Source: Nitrosopolaris sp035691865
Lineage (GTDB): Archaea > Thermoproteota > Nitrososphaeria > Nitrososphaerales > Nitrososphaeraceae
Direction: 5' to 3'
Assembly (NCBI GenBank): GCA_035691865.1
Contig: DASSIM010000049.1
Span: 1 to 52,509 of the forward strand
DNA length: 52,509 bases
Shown here: positions 27,353 to 36,178 of the stretch, one piece after another
How positions within the stretch are numbered: the first letter of the stretch is position 1
Layout of the letters: each line of letters starts with the position of its first letter
Made by a program: the position numbers and the translations under genes
Notes under the pieces: model-generated
Seen by the model: only the letters and a program-made list of their open reading frames with translations
Told to the model about the DNA's origin: nothing
The model's database searches: none

Positions 27353-28191
27353 ATAGGTTTACTGAAATGAGTTATTCGATCACACGAGGCATTGTAAAAT
27401 TGAAAAATGAATTTATCAAAAATCACGCTCCACGAGGCATTGTTAGAGAGGTAATACCCTTGTCGGATTCGACATTATTACCAATAGCCGAGAAAACGCT
27501 ATCACGTATAAACGATTTTGCGAAATTCAACCCCATTTATGTTGAATCTGCGGACATACATGTATTTAATATACTGTGTAGAGCCTACATCGGGGATATC
27601 AACGATTACTGGTTGGGTACCAAGAAATTTGATGCAAATTACCAGCCCTTTTACCCCACATGGATGCTATCTGCCTACGCTTTAGCATTAGGAGCCAAAT
27701 TGTTAGGCTTTAAAGAACTTGTCGATATTGGCTCTGGAGACGGTAGAATTGCATACTGCGGCAAGTTATTGGGGCTTAGGTCGATCGGGATCGAAATTGA
27801 TAGCAAACTTACAATCCTCCAAGGTGATATGTCTGCTTTAACTGACGTTGAATACGAGATACGTCAAGGCGATGCAACGAAATTTGCATATGATTCCCTT
27901 CATCTTTCAAGACCTATGTTCTTTATTTCAGGATTACCCGAATGGGGTGACATGCTCGCAACTTCCGTGATACCTCGTATCATGGAAATATCTGAGTTAA
28001 GAGAATGCTCCGGATTCAACTTTATGGGAAGCCACATAATGAAGAAATACTCAAGGGATAAGACCGGATGGGGATGGGGTAAAATTATCGAAATGTATGG
28101 CCTCAAGATAAAAAAATGTGTTACTTTGCCTACCTGTTGGACTACCGACCAGAAGATTGATACTGCTTACGTATTCACAACCACTCAATGA
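27349..28191 (+). CDS. SAM-dependent methyltransferase-like protein
   Basis: A 280-residue protein with a class I methyltransferase core in its second half: motif I LVDIGSGDGRIAYCGKLLG near residue 125, acidic loop IGIEID near 146, and motif II-like IRQGDATKFAYD. The N-terminal 110 residues are a separate helical/mixed region seen in archaeal methyltransferases acting on proteins or RNA. The target is not visible. An ATG at 27367 (MSYSITRG) is an alternative to the overlapping TTG start; the overlap with the zinc-ribbon gene makes the first start plausible. Confidence 0.75.
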   Translation: MNRFTEMSYSITRGIVKLKNEFIKNHAPRGIVREVIPLSDSTLLPIAEKTLSRINDFAKFNPIYVESADIHVFNILCRAYIGDINDYWLGTKKFDANYQPFYPTWMLSAYALALGAKLLGFKELVDIGSGDGRIAYCGKLLGLRSIGIEIDSKLTILQGDMSALTDVEYEIRQGDATKFAYDSLHLSRPMFFISGLPEWGDMLATSVIPRIMEISELRECSGFNFMGSHIMKKYSRDKTGWGWGKIIEMYGLKIKKCVTLPTCWTTDQKIDTAYVFTTTQ

Positions 28192-28266
28192 ATTGTTACT
28201 GTCCAACATACTTTTTTTAGGATATCTGTTATAAGTGTGTACGCGAGTGGTTAGTCTAAAGGACTT

Positions 28267-28839
28267 TTGTGCATCATGAGAAGGTACATTATTCACTTGA
28301 AAAATCCCAAATATGTCCCTAAAGACGCCAACTGGCTACTCAAGAAAGCTCGGAGCCTAGTATCCGATCTCGGAGTCATTGTACGAGATACTCGTGTTGC
28401 GAGCAAACTTGTCGAGTTTGATACAAGCATTCCTGAAAACATCAATATAGAAGAAGTTCTGCGAAGATTTGCCACAATTTCGCCATTATCGGAATATGAA
28501 CAATTAGTCGAAAAACGAATGGGAAAGCATGACGCAATCCTCAAAGCAAGGGATTTATTCAATGATGAAAAGTACTGGGGGGCTCACGAAGTTCTTGAGT
28601 CTGTCTGGAAAAACACTCATCATGAAGAAAGGGATCTGCTGAATGGAATCATTTTGGTTGCTGCTGCGTTCGTTCATGACCAAAAAGATGAACACAACAT
28701 TTCCATTGCCATACTGAGCAGAGCAATGGAGAAGCTATCACAGGCCAAGGGATTGTACTTCGAACTGGACTTGGACAAAATCAAAAACAGGGTGTTACAA
28801 ATAATCGAAACAGGAAAGATAGAAAGGTTTTCAATTTAG
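28267..28839 (+). CDS. DUF309 family protein
   Basis: A 190-residue protein (ATG at 28276 gives 187). Its second half is a helical DUF309 domain with the diagnostic FNDEKYWGAHEVLESVWKN around residues 98-116, followed by LLNGIILVAAAFVHDQKDEHN. The N-terminal 80 residues are a small mixed domain with several strand-like segments. DUF309 is an all-helical domain of unknown activity, widespread in archaea and cyanobacteria. Two neighbours, the methyltransferase and creatininase-type genes, do not suggest a role. Confidence 0.85.
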   Translation: MCIMRRYIIHLKNPKYVPKDANWLLKKARSLVSDLGVIVRDTRVASKLVEFDTSIPENINIEEVLRRFATISPLSEYEQLVEKRMGKHDAILKARDLFNDEKYWGAHEVLESVWKNTHHEERDLLNGIILVAAAFVHDQKDEHNISIAILSRAMEKLSQAKGLYFELDLDKIKNRVLQIIETGKIERFSI

Positions 28840-29080
28840 AGAGGCTTTCCATCTTCATTCAGAGCTTATAGATTCAGATGCAAGATTGCGGTCATCAATC
28901 CTCTGATAATAATGCCTGGACAGTTCGCTTGTACGCAGAACGTTAAACTCTTGTTGGGGGAATACTTGTAAGTCGTACCGAGAGCAAATCACGTAACCTC
29001 GACCTCCTGGAGCCTCATTTTATGTGGACATCGCTCAAAAAATTTAAACCGATATCTTACGTAGCAAATAAGAACTCGAA

Positions 29081-29866
29081 GTGATCAATGGATTCCCTCG
29101 TATACTAGAAGAGATGAACGCAATCCAATTGAGAAAAAATCTGAATAGTAAGACAGTAGCTATGCTCGTTCTTGGTGCATGTGAGAATCATGGTGACCAC
29201 ATGCCTTTTGGCTCTGACTTTTTTGTTCCTATGGAATTGGCGAAACGTGTTGCAGCTCGAGCAGGGAATGTGTTGGTGCTGCCTGCTTTTCCCTACGGTG
29301 TTAGCTCACATCACAGCGACTTTCAGATGACGATAACGTTGGAGCCAAATACACTCATTAGGGCGATTGAAGACATATGTTCAAGTCTGATCAAAAATGG
29401 TCTTAACAGAATTATTATAATAAATGGTCACGACGGCAATATTGCGCCAATAGAATCGTCTGCCAGAACTATCAAAGATAAATATCCTCACGTAGTGATA
29501 GCATGCCTTGAGGCATGGTGGACCCTTTTGGGGAAGACCAAAAATCTATTTCACGAATGGGCTGGACTCGGTCATGGAGGAGAGGCTGAGACGTCTATTA
29601 TGTTATCAGTCCGGCCCGATCTGGTAGATATGAAGTACGCGCCCAAGAAAACGATTCCTAAGCTACCGCGAAACGTAAGAATATATTGGAAATTTAGCGA
29701 GTTAACAAAAACTGGTGCTACAGGTGCTCCACGACATGCGAGCCGGTCAAAGGGCGATGAAACATTACGCATACTTGAACGCCTTTTACTTAGATTTATC
29801 AACGATATGGAAAAAAATAATTGGAAATATGGGCTTGCTCTCAAACAACATTTAACAAGGATGTGA
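29081..29866 (+). CDS. creatininase-family amidohydrolase (ArfB/MftE-like)
   Basis: A 261-residue metal-dependent amidohydrolase of the creatininase family. The metal ligands are visible: LGACENHGDHMPFGSDFF gives Glu and His, then HHSDFQMTITLEP, and INGHDGN the next His/Asp group, plus GGEAETS for the late Glu. In archaea this family includes the FAPy deformylase ArfB for riboflavin and F420 synthesis, and MftE-like enzymes; I favour an ArfB-type role from family knowledge only. The GTG at 29081 is the start in the longest frame; ATG at 29114 (MNAIQL) is possible. The tRNA gene lies downstream. Confidence 0.82.
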   Translation: MINGFPRILEEMNAIQLRKNLNSKTVAMLVLGACENHGDHMPFGSDFFVPMELAKRVAARAGNVLVLPAFPYGVSSHHSDFQMTITLEPNTLIRAIEDICSSLIKNGLNRIIIINGHDGNIAPIESSARTIKDKYPHVVIACLEAWWTLLGKTKNLFHEWAGLGHGGEAETSIMLSVRPDLVDMKYAPKKTIPKLPRNVRIYWKFSELTKTGATGAPRHASRSKGDETLRILERLLLRFINDMEKNNWKYGLALKQHLTRM

Positions 29867-29920
29867 AGACTACTTCCATCGAATTAAATCAGTCTCCTTG
29901 ATGAACTAGCAGAAGTGTTG

Positions 29921-29935
29921 TCAATATTTAAATTG
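29921..29935 (+). promoter_or_regulatory. TATA box upstream of the tRNA gene
   Basis: TCAATATTTAAATTG lies 24-38 bases before the first base of the tRNA at 29959, a normal promoter position for an archaeal tRNA gene. Confidence 0.5.
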
Positions 29936-29958
29936 TAGAACCGGGAGTTGCAAAATTG

Positions 29959-30067
29959 GGGCTCGTAGCGCAGACCGTTCAATTTAGAAAAGTGATAACG
30001 GGCGTACAATGGATAGCGCGGACGCCTCCTAAGCGTCAGGTCGAGGGTTCAAATCCCTCCGAGCCCG
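29959..30067 (+). tRNA. tRNA-Arg (CCT) with an intron in the D-loop
   Basis: The acceptor stem GGGCTCG (29959-29965) pairs with CGAGCCC (30060-30066), followed by G as discriminator and no encoded CCA. The D-stem GCGC/GCGC, the anticodon arm GACGC-CTCCTAA-GCGTC (anticodon CCT) and T-arm GAGGG-TTCAAAT-CCCTC are all perfect. The D-loop is 44 bases long instead of 8-11, which I read as a non-canonical intron of about 34 bases. Removing 29974-30007 leaves the loop AGAATGGATA, with A14, G15, the GG pair and A21 all in place. The mature tRNA would be 75 bases. Nothing else in the window looks like a tRNA. Confidence 0.92.
29974..30007 (+). other. probable 34-base D-loop intron of tRNA-Arg(CCT)
   Basis: Boundaries were set to leave a normal D-loop. 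CCGT (29975-29978) can pair with ATGG (30009-30012, one G-U pair), with three-base bulges at 29972-29974 and 30006-30008, i.e. a bulge-helix-bulge. A competing perfect hairpin CCGTT/AACGG lies inside the insert. Exact ends could shift by one or two bases. Confidence 0.45.
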
Positions 30068-30201
30068 CTACGAATTGAAACTGTATGGGAGCTAGTGCAC
30101 ATGGAGTCGAGTCTATCAATATTAGAAGTTATAATATGTGGTACTTTCCCAAAGCTATTCGAGCACGTAAAAGAAACGAAAGTCCAAATATATCAATAGC
30201 G

Positions 30202-31245
30202 TTACTTGAATTCTTCTTCCAGCATCCTTGTTCTTTTCCTTATTTGGAATAAGGTGTCTGTTTTATTAATTGCCTGCTCTCTAGAGCGTCCAAAGACCAT
30301 GGATTGCAGTAGCAAATGATTTTCAGGTATAACCATACCTGTCTGGTCATCTGTGTATAAAATCTTTAGAACATCATCTTGAACCCTTAACGCTTCTAGA
30401 TGGATATGTACCATGTTCGTATCACCATGCTGAAAACCTAAGGTTAAAGCTTTCTTTCTTACGTCGGCAGTTCCTTTGGCGGATTTTAATATTGCGACTC
30501 CAAATTCCTTACTAAATACTTCAGTAATAGTATCTTTAGCAGGAGCCTTTGTCTTGAATCGGATTAACATTTGATGGAGATGCATCATTCTAGATGGGAC
30601 TTTGTACGCTTCTACGAACAGGTTTGCTGTTGGCATAAAATCTTTAACATCTTCTTGATGATGAGGAGATTCATCCCATTCGATTGAATCTCTTACCTCC
30701 TTGGAATCCTCAAGATCTGCCCATCTTCTCACGATGGTTACGTCGTACCTTTCAATTTCATTTCCAAACTTTTCAGCCAGGGGCTGCATTATTCTGCCCA
30801 TACCTGACACGTTACAACTACCTTGGATAACATACATCTTACCGCTGGCGTTAGCGTAATTTACCCGTGAGTTATGAATCATATCTGCTACCGAGTGTGC
30901 ACCGTGTCTATCCTCTCCTCCTTGAAAGATAGCTGCTTTTTTCATAGGCTCGTATAGTCTCTTTTTGTTGTCGAATCCCCCGCCTTCTTTAGCCGCGTCT
31001 ACAACTATGTCGCTTTGCTCTACCGCTTCCTCCACAGTTCCAGATACCTCGTAGTTACTATCCCTGAACTGCTTCAGATTATGTTTGGGGACATATACAT
31101 CAAATTCGTTGTCTAGTGCCTCCCGTGTCTTCTGGTCTGGAGTATATTTCGAGACCCCAAGGAATTGAATTTCTTTGTCTGCAGAAAGCATAGTCGCTAG
31201 ACGACGCCCAATATTGCCATACCCATTCACAAAAACTTTAACCAA
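30202..31245 (-). CDS. gap: type II glyceraldehyde-3-phosphate dehydrogenase
   Basis: A 347-residue archaeal type II GAPDH, catalysing the NAD(P)-dependent step between glyceraldehyde-3-phosphate and 1,3-bisphosphoglycerate. The Rossmann start VKVFVNGYGNIGRRLATML is at residues 2-20, and the catalytic Cys sits in VIQGSCNVSGMGRI. The DAAKEGGGFDNKK and GGEDRHGAHS segments are specific for the archaeal form. The start codon is TTG. On the minus strand a TATA-like AATATATATAAAA lies 50-60 bases upstream. With TpiA and the FBP aldolase/phosphatase farther on, it is one of three gluconeogenic genes in the window. Confidence 0.95.
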   Translation of the reverse strand: MVKVFVNGYGNIGRRLATMLSADKEIQFLGVSKYTPDQKTREALDNEFDVYVPKHNLKQFRDSNYEVSGTVEEAVEQSDIVVDAAKEGGGFDNKKRLYEPMKKAAIFQGGEDRHGAHSVADMIHNSRVNYANASGKMYVIQGSCNVSGMGRIMQPLAEKFGNEIERYDVTIVRRWADLEDSKEVRDSIEWDESPHHQEDVKDFMPTANLFVEAYKVPSRMMHLHQMLIRFKTKAPAKDTITEVFSKEFGVAILKSAKGTADVRKKALTLGFQHGDTNMVHIHLEALRVQDDVLKILYTDDQTGMVIPENHLLLQSMVFGRSREQAINKTDTLFQIRKRTRMLEEEFK

Positions 31246-31494
31246 TATTTTTCACTAATAGCTAAGTTTTCCAGATGGATGTGGTTTTGGACATTTTATA
31301 TATATTCCTGCCGATAGCGTATGCATTTCGCATTTTTCTAAAAAAATAGCATTCTACAGGATCAATAATACCCACAAGATTATCTATTGGCAACACCCAT
31401 CTTGAAACTAGGTTTAAATATTATTTCAGAAGTACGTACAACAGCGAAATTTGTGTTTTGATTAGGAACGCTCTCGATTTGAGGCCAATATAAA

Positions 31495-32079
31495 ATGAGG
31501 ATCCTTGTTGTAGATAATTATGATTCTTTCGTGTACAATATTGCGCAGCGACTAGGCGAATTAAAGACTGAACCGACTGTCATTCGAAATGAGAAGCTTA
31601 CAATTAATTCGATCAAAAGTATGGATCCTGATGCAATAGTCATTTCTCCTGGCCCAGGTCACCCCGCGGACAGGAGATACTTTGGCATATGTACTGACAT
31701 TATAGCTGAGCTTGGACCACAAACAGCCATCCTTGGAGTCTGCCTTGGACACCAAGGAATAGTGCACGCATTCGGTGGGAAAGTAGTCAATGCCAGAGAA
31801 GTCAGACACGGGAAAACAAGTATTATTCGATACAAATCCGGAAGACTTTTTGATCAGGTAAGTAACCCGTTTAAGGCAACCCGCTACCATTCCTTGGTGG
31901 CTGATAAGAAAATTCCCCCTTGTCTAGAAGTTACAGCAACGGCCCTTGACGATGGTGAAATAATGGCGATCAGACATAGACAATACTTGATAGAAGGGGT
32001 ACAATTCCATCCCGAATCCGTTTTAACGGAACAAGGATCGAAAATTCTTTTCAATTTCATCTCAATGGTGAAGAGATGA
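31495..32079 (+). CDS. trpG: anthranilate synthase glutamine amidotransferase subunit
   Basis: A 194-residue class I glutamine amidotransferase that feeds ammonia to TrpE in tryptophan synthesis. It begins with RILVVDNYDSFVYNIAQRLGE, has the nucleophile Cys in LGVCLGHQGI and the catalytic His-Glu in QFHPESVLT. PabA is the possible alternative, but the neighbouring trpD decides for TrpG. trpE is not adjacent. trpD starts immediately after the stop, without any gap. TATA-like TTTAAATATTATT lies about 75 bases upstream. Confidence 0.93.
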   Translation: MRILVVDNYDSFVYNIAQRLGELKTEPTVIRNEKLTINSIKSMDPDAIVISPGPGHPADRRYFGICTDIIAELGPQTAILGVCLGHQGIVHAFGGKVVNAREVRHGKTSIIRYKSGRLFDQVSNPFKATRYHSLVADKKIPPCLEVTATALDDGEIMAIRHRQYLIEGVQFHPESVLTEQGSKILFNFISMVKR

Positions 32080-33156
32080 GTGAACAAAGAAATACTCACC
32101 GATCTGCGCCCTATGGTCAGGAAGCTAGTGTCTAGAATTAATCTAACTCAAGACGAAATCCACGAATCTATGAATCTGATTCTCGGAGGCGACGCTTCGG
32201 AGTCGTCCATTGCCTCATTCTTGGTCGCCCTTCGCATGAAGGGCGAATCGCCAGAGGAAATTGCCACGATCCTTCAGGCTGTCAAAAGTAATGCTATTAA
32301 GATTACACCAAAAGTCACCGGCAAATTGATTGATACTTGCGGCACAGGAGGCGATAAGATAAAATCATTCAACATCAGCACCGCTGCTGCGTTCATAGCA
32401 TGCGCAGCGGGATGTAATGTAGCAAAACACGGAAATAGATCTGTGTCGGGATTCTGTGGAAGTGCAGATTTTTTAGAATTCATTGGTATGGACTTGGATA
32501 CTTCTTCTGATATTGTATGTGAGGCCATCGAAAAAATAGGTTTTGGTTTTCTCTATGCTGCAAAATTCCATCCGGCGATGCGCAACGTTGCGTCCGCAAG
32601 AGAATCCATAGGCATAAGAACTGCTTTTAATATAGTAGGACCATTAAGCAATCCCTGCACAAATCTTTCCGGTCAACTTATAGGAGTTTATGAGCATGCT
32701 TTACTTGAAACAGTTGCTGTTGTAATGCAAAATTCGGAGCTTGATGAACTGATGGTCGTCCATTCTTACGATGGTTTCGATGAGCTGTCCAATACCTGTG
32801 AAAATGATATTATCTGGGTAGCTGACAAAAAAATTAAACGATTTCGGTTTCATCCAAAGGATGTGAATGTATTAGTTGCTAAGCCAGAACAATTGTTAAT
32901 ACATTCTGGACAAGAATCTATAAGAGATACACTGCAGGTTATATATGGTCTTGCTAGCCCCGCAAAAGAAGACATCGCCGCATTGAACGCTGCCGCCGCG
33001 CTAGTGATCGGAAAAATTGCGAAAGATCTAAAAGAAGGCGTCGAAATCGCACGAGCAGAATTAAAGGCTGGTACCCCCCAAAAAAAACTATCAGAATTAA
33101 TACAATTATGTGGTAACAAGGATAAATTAAGTGAAGCTGAACAGGAGTTCCTATGA
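32080..33156 (+). CDS. trpD: anthranilate phosphoribosyltransferase
   Basis: A 358-residue enzyme joining anthranilate and PRPP. Hallmarks: the PRPP loop DTCGTGGDKIKSFNISTAAAF near 88-107, KHGNRSVSGFCGSADFLE, and RNVASARESIGIRTAFNIVGP. The GTG start abuts the trpG stop with no spacer, so the two are translated together. Other trp genes are not in this window, so the pathway is split. Confidence 0.95.
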   Translation: MNKEILTDLRPMVRKLVSRINLTQDEIHESMNLILGGDASESSIASFLVALRMKGESPEEIATILQAVKSNAIKITPKVTGKLIDTCGTGGDKIKSFNISTAAAFIACAAGCNVAKHGNRSVSGFCGSADFLEFIGMDLDTSSDIVCEAIEKIGFGFLYAAKFHPAMRNVASARESIGIRTAFNIVGPLSNPCTNLSGQLIGVYEHALLETVAVVMQNSELDELMVVHSYDGFDELSNTCENDIIWVADKKIKRFRFHPKDVNVLVAKPEQLLIHSGQESIRDTLQVIYGLASPAKEDIAALNAAAALVIGKIAKDLKEGVEIARAELKAGTPQKKLSELIQLCGNKDKLSEAEQEFL

Positions 33157-33442
33157 TTTAGGATATTTCTCTATAGTATAACTCGCAGTGTCAAGTATTG
33201 GTTTTCTGTCGTGTTCGATCAAAATTACTGCGATTATGATAGATTTCAGTCGGTTCCACACGCATAGACGAAAGGAGAAAAATTGTTATGATGGATATTA
33301 CTAGTGTGATAGATACAATATGAAGAATGAAAATAGTTATTCACATTTCTTGGATAACAAAAATAAAGATTAGAGTAGACGAAAATTCATCCTACCCCTT
33401 TTACTCGTCATGCAAACAAATAGTTCCTACCAGATGCCTTTG
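33157..33442. other. 286-base intergenic region after trpD
   Basis: Separates trpD from the convergent zinc-ribbon gene. I see no gene or RNA in it. Confidence 0.4.
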
Positions 33443-33679
33443 TTACTTCCTCTTGATGGGCGGTTTTGTTTTTACTTTTGCGGTTCTTGCAGTTGGTTTC
33501 TTGCTAGCTGCCTTGACTTTTGCAATTTTTTTGCCACCACCGCCTATCTTGAACATCTTTGTACCACATACGGTGCATATTCCGGAGATAGCGCCTTGAC
33601 CGTTCTTCATAGTTACCTGCTTTTCATCTTTCATTTCTCGCTTTGCTTTACATTTCACACAATAAGCTTGTGTTGCCAA
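33443..33679 (-). CDS. zinc-ribbon protein with Lys/Ala-rich tail (DUF5679-like)
   Basis: A 78-residue protein from TTG 33679. Two CxxC pairs (Cys7/Cys10, Cys35/Cys38) with the text AYCVKCKAKREM and SGICTVCGTKMFK form a zinc ribbon of the DUF5679 type. From residue 45 on, a Gly-Gly hinge and a Lys/Ala-rich tail look like a nucleic-acid-binding extension. A TATA-like TTCTTATATTC (33703-33713) lies about 28 bases before the TTG; the longer open frame (99 codons from 33742) starts above this TATA box and is not needed. Function unknown. Confidence 0.75.
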   Translation of the reverse strand: MATQAYCVKCKAKREMKDEKQVTMKNGQGAISGICTVCGTKMFKIGGGGKKIAKVKAASKKPTARTAKVKTKPPIKRK

Positions 33680-33702
33680 CTTGACATAAATCCTCGTCCT
33701 TG

Positions 33703-33713
33703 AATATAAGAAT
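33703..33713 (-). promoter_or_regulatory. TATA box for the DUF5679-like gene
   Basis: TTCTTATATTC, minus strand, about 24-34 bases upstream of the TTG at 33679; it supports the shorter start and a leaderless transcript. Confidence 0.4.
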
Positions 33714-33858
33714 AGCTGTATTTTGGTGACATACCGGGACAAAATTTAGCTGTATTGTGGTAATCATGAGAAATCTCCATCCCGCTTATTAACGAAAAGA
33801 TGTGACCCGAAATTCAATTCCGGTTCTACATGGTCTCAAACCTCATAGGAGTAAAGAT

Positions 33859-33951
33859 ATGTCCGAGAAACTGGATAGAAGAATAAAACTGGCAATTGCT
33901 TTTCCAGTATATTTTTATGTCATGGCTTTCCTTCCTTATGTAACAAGGTGA
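33859..33951 (+). CDS. 30-aa membrane micropeptide
   Basis: ATG 33859 follows a Shine-Dalgarno-like AGGAG (33847-33851) by 7 bases. The 30 residues have a basic head (MSEKLDRRIK) and one short hydrophobic span (LAIAFPVYFYVMAFLPYV). The stop is 10 bases before the TTG start of the coiled-coil gene, so they are likely one transcript. This is far below usual gene-calling lengths. The basic-then-hydrophobic layout, ribosome site and close spacing support a real product; similarity is unchecked. Confidence 0.5.
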   Translation: MSEKLDRRIKLAIAFPVYFYVMAFLPYVTR

Positions 33952-33961
33952 GCGACCCGGT

Positions 33962-34855
33962 TTGAGATCTGTAGATCAAAATCCAGTTCACGATCTAGAA
34001 TCACTGAGCTGGGATGACTTGGTGTCTATGAAACGTAGTCAGCTTAATCAGATAAAGAATTTGACTGACAAAATTATCGATATCGAAAAAAATGGATTTC
34101 GTCTAATAAATGAGAATATCCAGCAAGAGAAGAATAAAATTGTAAACTTGACGAGAAGGTTGGCGCAGATTCGAACAGAAATGAATTCTAACAACTCCCA
34201 ATTACTTACGATTAGTGAAAAAATTTCAAAATCCAAAAATTTTGTAAGTATAATGGAAACTCGACTTTCCTCAGATAATGAAATCGATCTGGTTAGGACT
34301 CTCGAGTCAAGCCAGAAATTAGTTGATGAAAAAAAGTACAAAAATGACCGGCAAAAGAACGAAGCCTTGTCCGTAATGAATGATGCTTCAATGAAGCTTG
34401 ATGCAATCAAAGCCATACGCTCCGTTAACGAACAATTAATAGATCTCAACGCACAAGCTGAAGAGATTAAAAACACACTTAAAATTCTTGAGAACGAAGG
34501 GAATACGCTACACATCAAAATTGCTGAAACTCACAATAAAATAGACAAACTATTTGTATCTAAGCGACAGCAAGCGGCAGAACACCAAAGCTGCCTTAAG
34601 CATTATGACGAATTCCTTTCGACTTTAGATACCGTAAATTCGCGTCTTGATGCTATGGCACAATGGAGAAAAAGGCAGCGTCAGGAATATGGTTATCGAC
34701 CTCGAGAAGATGCCCTGTTCAAAGTTAAGGAATCAGCAAAGAAGAAGTTTGAGGCTGGTGCCAAATTAAGCTTCGAAGAACTAAAGTTGCTGTACGATGA
34801 AGACAAGTCAAGCGAAGGATCAACTCCTAACGAATCGCCAAATGGCAATGATTGA
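33962..34855 (+). CDS. long coiled-coil protein
   Basis: A 297-residue protein that is coiled coil over about residues 20-240 (heptad-rich, Glu/Lys/Asn), with a conserved-looking C-terminus: QWRKRQRQEYGYRPREDALFKVKESAKKKFEAGAKLSFEELKLLYDEDK. It resembles the uncharacterised archaeal coiled-coil proteins of the COG1340 kind. No ATPase or membrane segment is present. TTG start, 10 bases after the 30-aa micropeptide gene. Its end converges with the RlmE-type gene. Roles in cell shape or ribosome/RNA handling are only guesses. Confidence 0.8.
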   Translation: MRSVDQNPVHDLESLSWDDLVSMKRSQLNQIKNLTDKIIDIEKNGFRLINENIQQEKNKIVNLTRRLAQIRTEMNSNNSQLLTISEKISKSKNFVSIMETRLSSDNEIDLVRTLESSQKLVDEKKYKNDRQKNEALSVMNDASMKLDAIKAIRSVNEQLIDLNAQAEEIKNTLKILENEGNTLHIKIAETHNKIDKLFVSKRQQAAEHQSCLKHYDEFLSTLDTVNSRLDAMAQWRKRQRQEYGYRPREDALFKVKESAKKKFEAGAKLSFEELKLLYDEDKSSEGSTPNESPNGND

Positions 34856-34898
34856 AGAAACATGCCTACGCACGATCTCGAATGCATTCGCAGGTACC

Positions 34899-35504
34899 TT
34901 AAAGACTTAAATCAGGTTCAAAGCCGAAACACACGATATATTGCTCGCTACTTTTTTGTCTACTAGCTTTAGGTTTATTGATATAAACCCGTTGAAAGTA
35001 ATTTTTCAAATCCTCCTTCAATCCGCTAAGTAACTCTCCTTCGAAAACTTTGAAGACAGAGGTGCCGCTTCGTTTCAATATCTTAATAGCCGCTGCCAAG
35101 GCGCTCATTGTCAGGGAGATTTGTCGACTGTGATCCAAATCCCATATACCGCTTACATTTGGAGACAGATCTGACAAAAGTATATCTACTCTACCGCCGA
35201 CTAACTTGAGAGCTTTGTCGATTATTTTAACATCATCGATGCTACCTAACAATATCGTGACACCTTCCAATGGTTGCACCTGTTTGATATCTATACCGAC
35301 TACGAAGCCGTCAACTCCAACCTGTTGTTTTGCTACTTGAAGCCAGCCTCCCGGTGCGGAGCCCAGATCCACTACAGTGTGTCTTGGCCTAAAAATACCG
35401 TACGAGCGGTTTAACTGAAGGAGTTTGTATGCAGATCTACTACGATAGCCCGCATTTTTCGCGAGCTTTCGATAATAATCTCTTGATGCATCTGTTAGCT
35501 TCAT
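34899..35504 (-). CDS. rlmE: RlmE/FtsJ-type 2'-O-methyltransferase
   Basis: A 201-residue SAM-dependent rRNA ribose methyltransferase. The N-terminal YRSRSAYKLLQL gives the first catalytic Lys, followed by motif I VVDLGSAPGGWLQVAK, then LSDLSPNVSG (catalytic Asp) and FKVFEGE (second Lys). The Lys-Asp-Lys-Glu tetrad is thus visible apart from the last Glu, which lies near the end. In bacteria the target is the 23S ribosomal A-loop uridine; archaeal targets are similar. The ATG start at 35504 is right at the family N-terminus. Confidence 0.93.
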   Translation of the reverse strand: MKLTDASRDYYRKLAKNAGYRSRSAYKLLQLNRSYGIFRPRHTVVDLGSAPGGWLQVAKQQVGVDGFVVGIDIKQVQPLEGVTILLGSIDDVKIIDKALKLVGGRVDILLSDLSPNVSGIWDLDHSRQISLTMSALAAAIKILKRSGTSVFKVFEGELLSGLKEDLKNYFQRVYINKPKASRQKSSEQYIVCFGFEPDLSL

Positions 35505-36178
35505 CCTATATGGCCATCTCTCTCACAAAAAGGGATAGCGAGGTATACTACATAATTCAAGCGAGCCGGACATAACACGATTTCACAACATGTGTCCATA
35601 CAAGTAATAAACCTCTCATGATATACAGCTGCTGTAGTACAAGCCCTATATGCGTATCTATTTAGCTTGCATTAACAGCGTATGCCACTTAAATTCGCTG
35701 ATAAAGTCTGAAGTGCTTTTCAGCCTTGATTATACCTATGTGCATTCTGTCGCCATACGAAGGCGCGCTTTGGGTACTTGCCCCATTTTCCGTCAAAAGA
35801 GTGCCATTAATTATTTTATAAAACCCTTTTCTACTCTGCTCTGCCACAATGCTCCGTAAAGTCTGCAGGGGTAGTGATTTAAGGAATAATTCTAAGTTCA
35901 ACCGAATTAATAGCACCTAAATACTAATTATAAGAAGAAGATAAATATTATTTTCCTGGATGACGTGCACGGATAATAATTTAAATTCTTCACAAGCAAT
36001 TTGGACAATATGAAGTCTAGAAAGCAAAGACAGGTGGCCGGACAACACGCAGGATGGTGAAAGCAGGCAATATGGCTCTAAATGCATGTTGCGAAAAGAA
36101 GGAAGTATATATATAAAATTACAAGATTTATCAAGTTTCAAAATAATCAGATAGATAAATTTAAAGTACGATGATTGT
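35505..36178. other. 674-base region without a firm gene
   Basis: A 75-codon minus-strand frame (35689-35916) and a 74-codon one (35917-36141) exist, but neither has a well-placed promoter, ribosome site or recognisable pattern. TATA-like stretches cluster at 35922-35950. It may hold a decayed gene; I see no RNA element. Confidence 0.4.

Noticed and set aside
34048..34518. 156-codon minus-strand frame opposite the coiled-coil gene
   Set aside because: Long only because the coiled-coil coding bias makes few stops on the other strand; the product is a Ser/Leu/Phe-rich shadow.
35689..35916. 75-codon minus-strand frame in the 35.5-36.2 kb gap
   Set aside because: Start and TATA-like block are too close together, no similarity or motif; left as part of the gap description.
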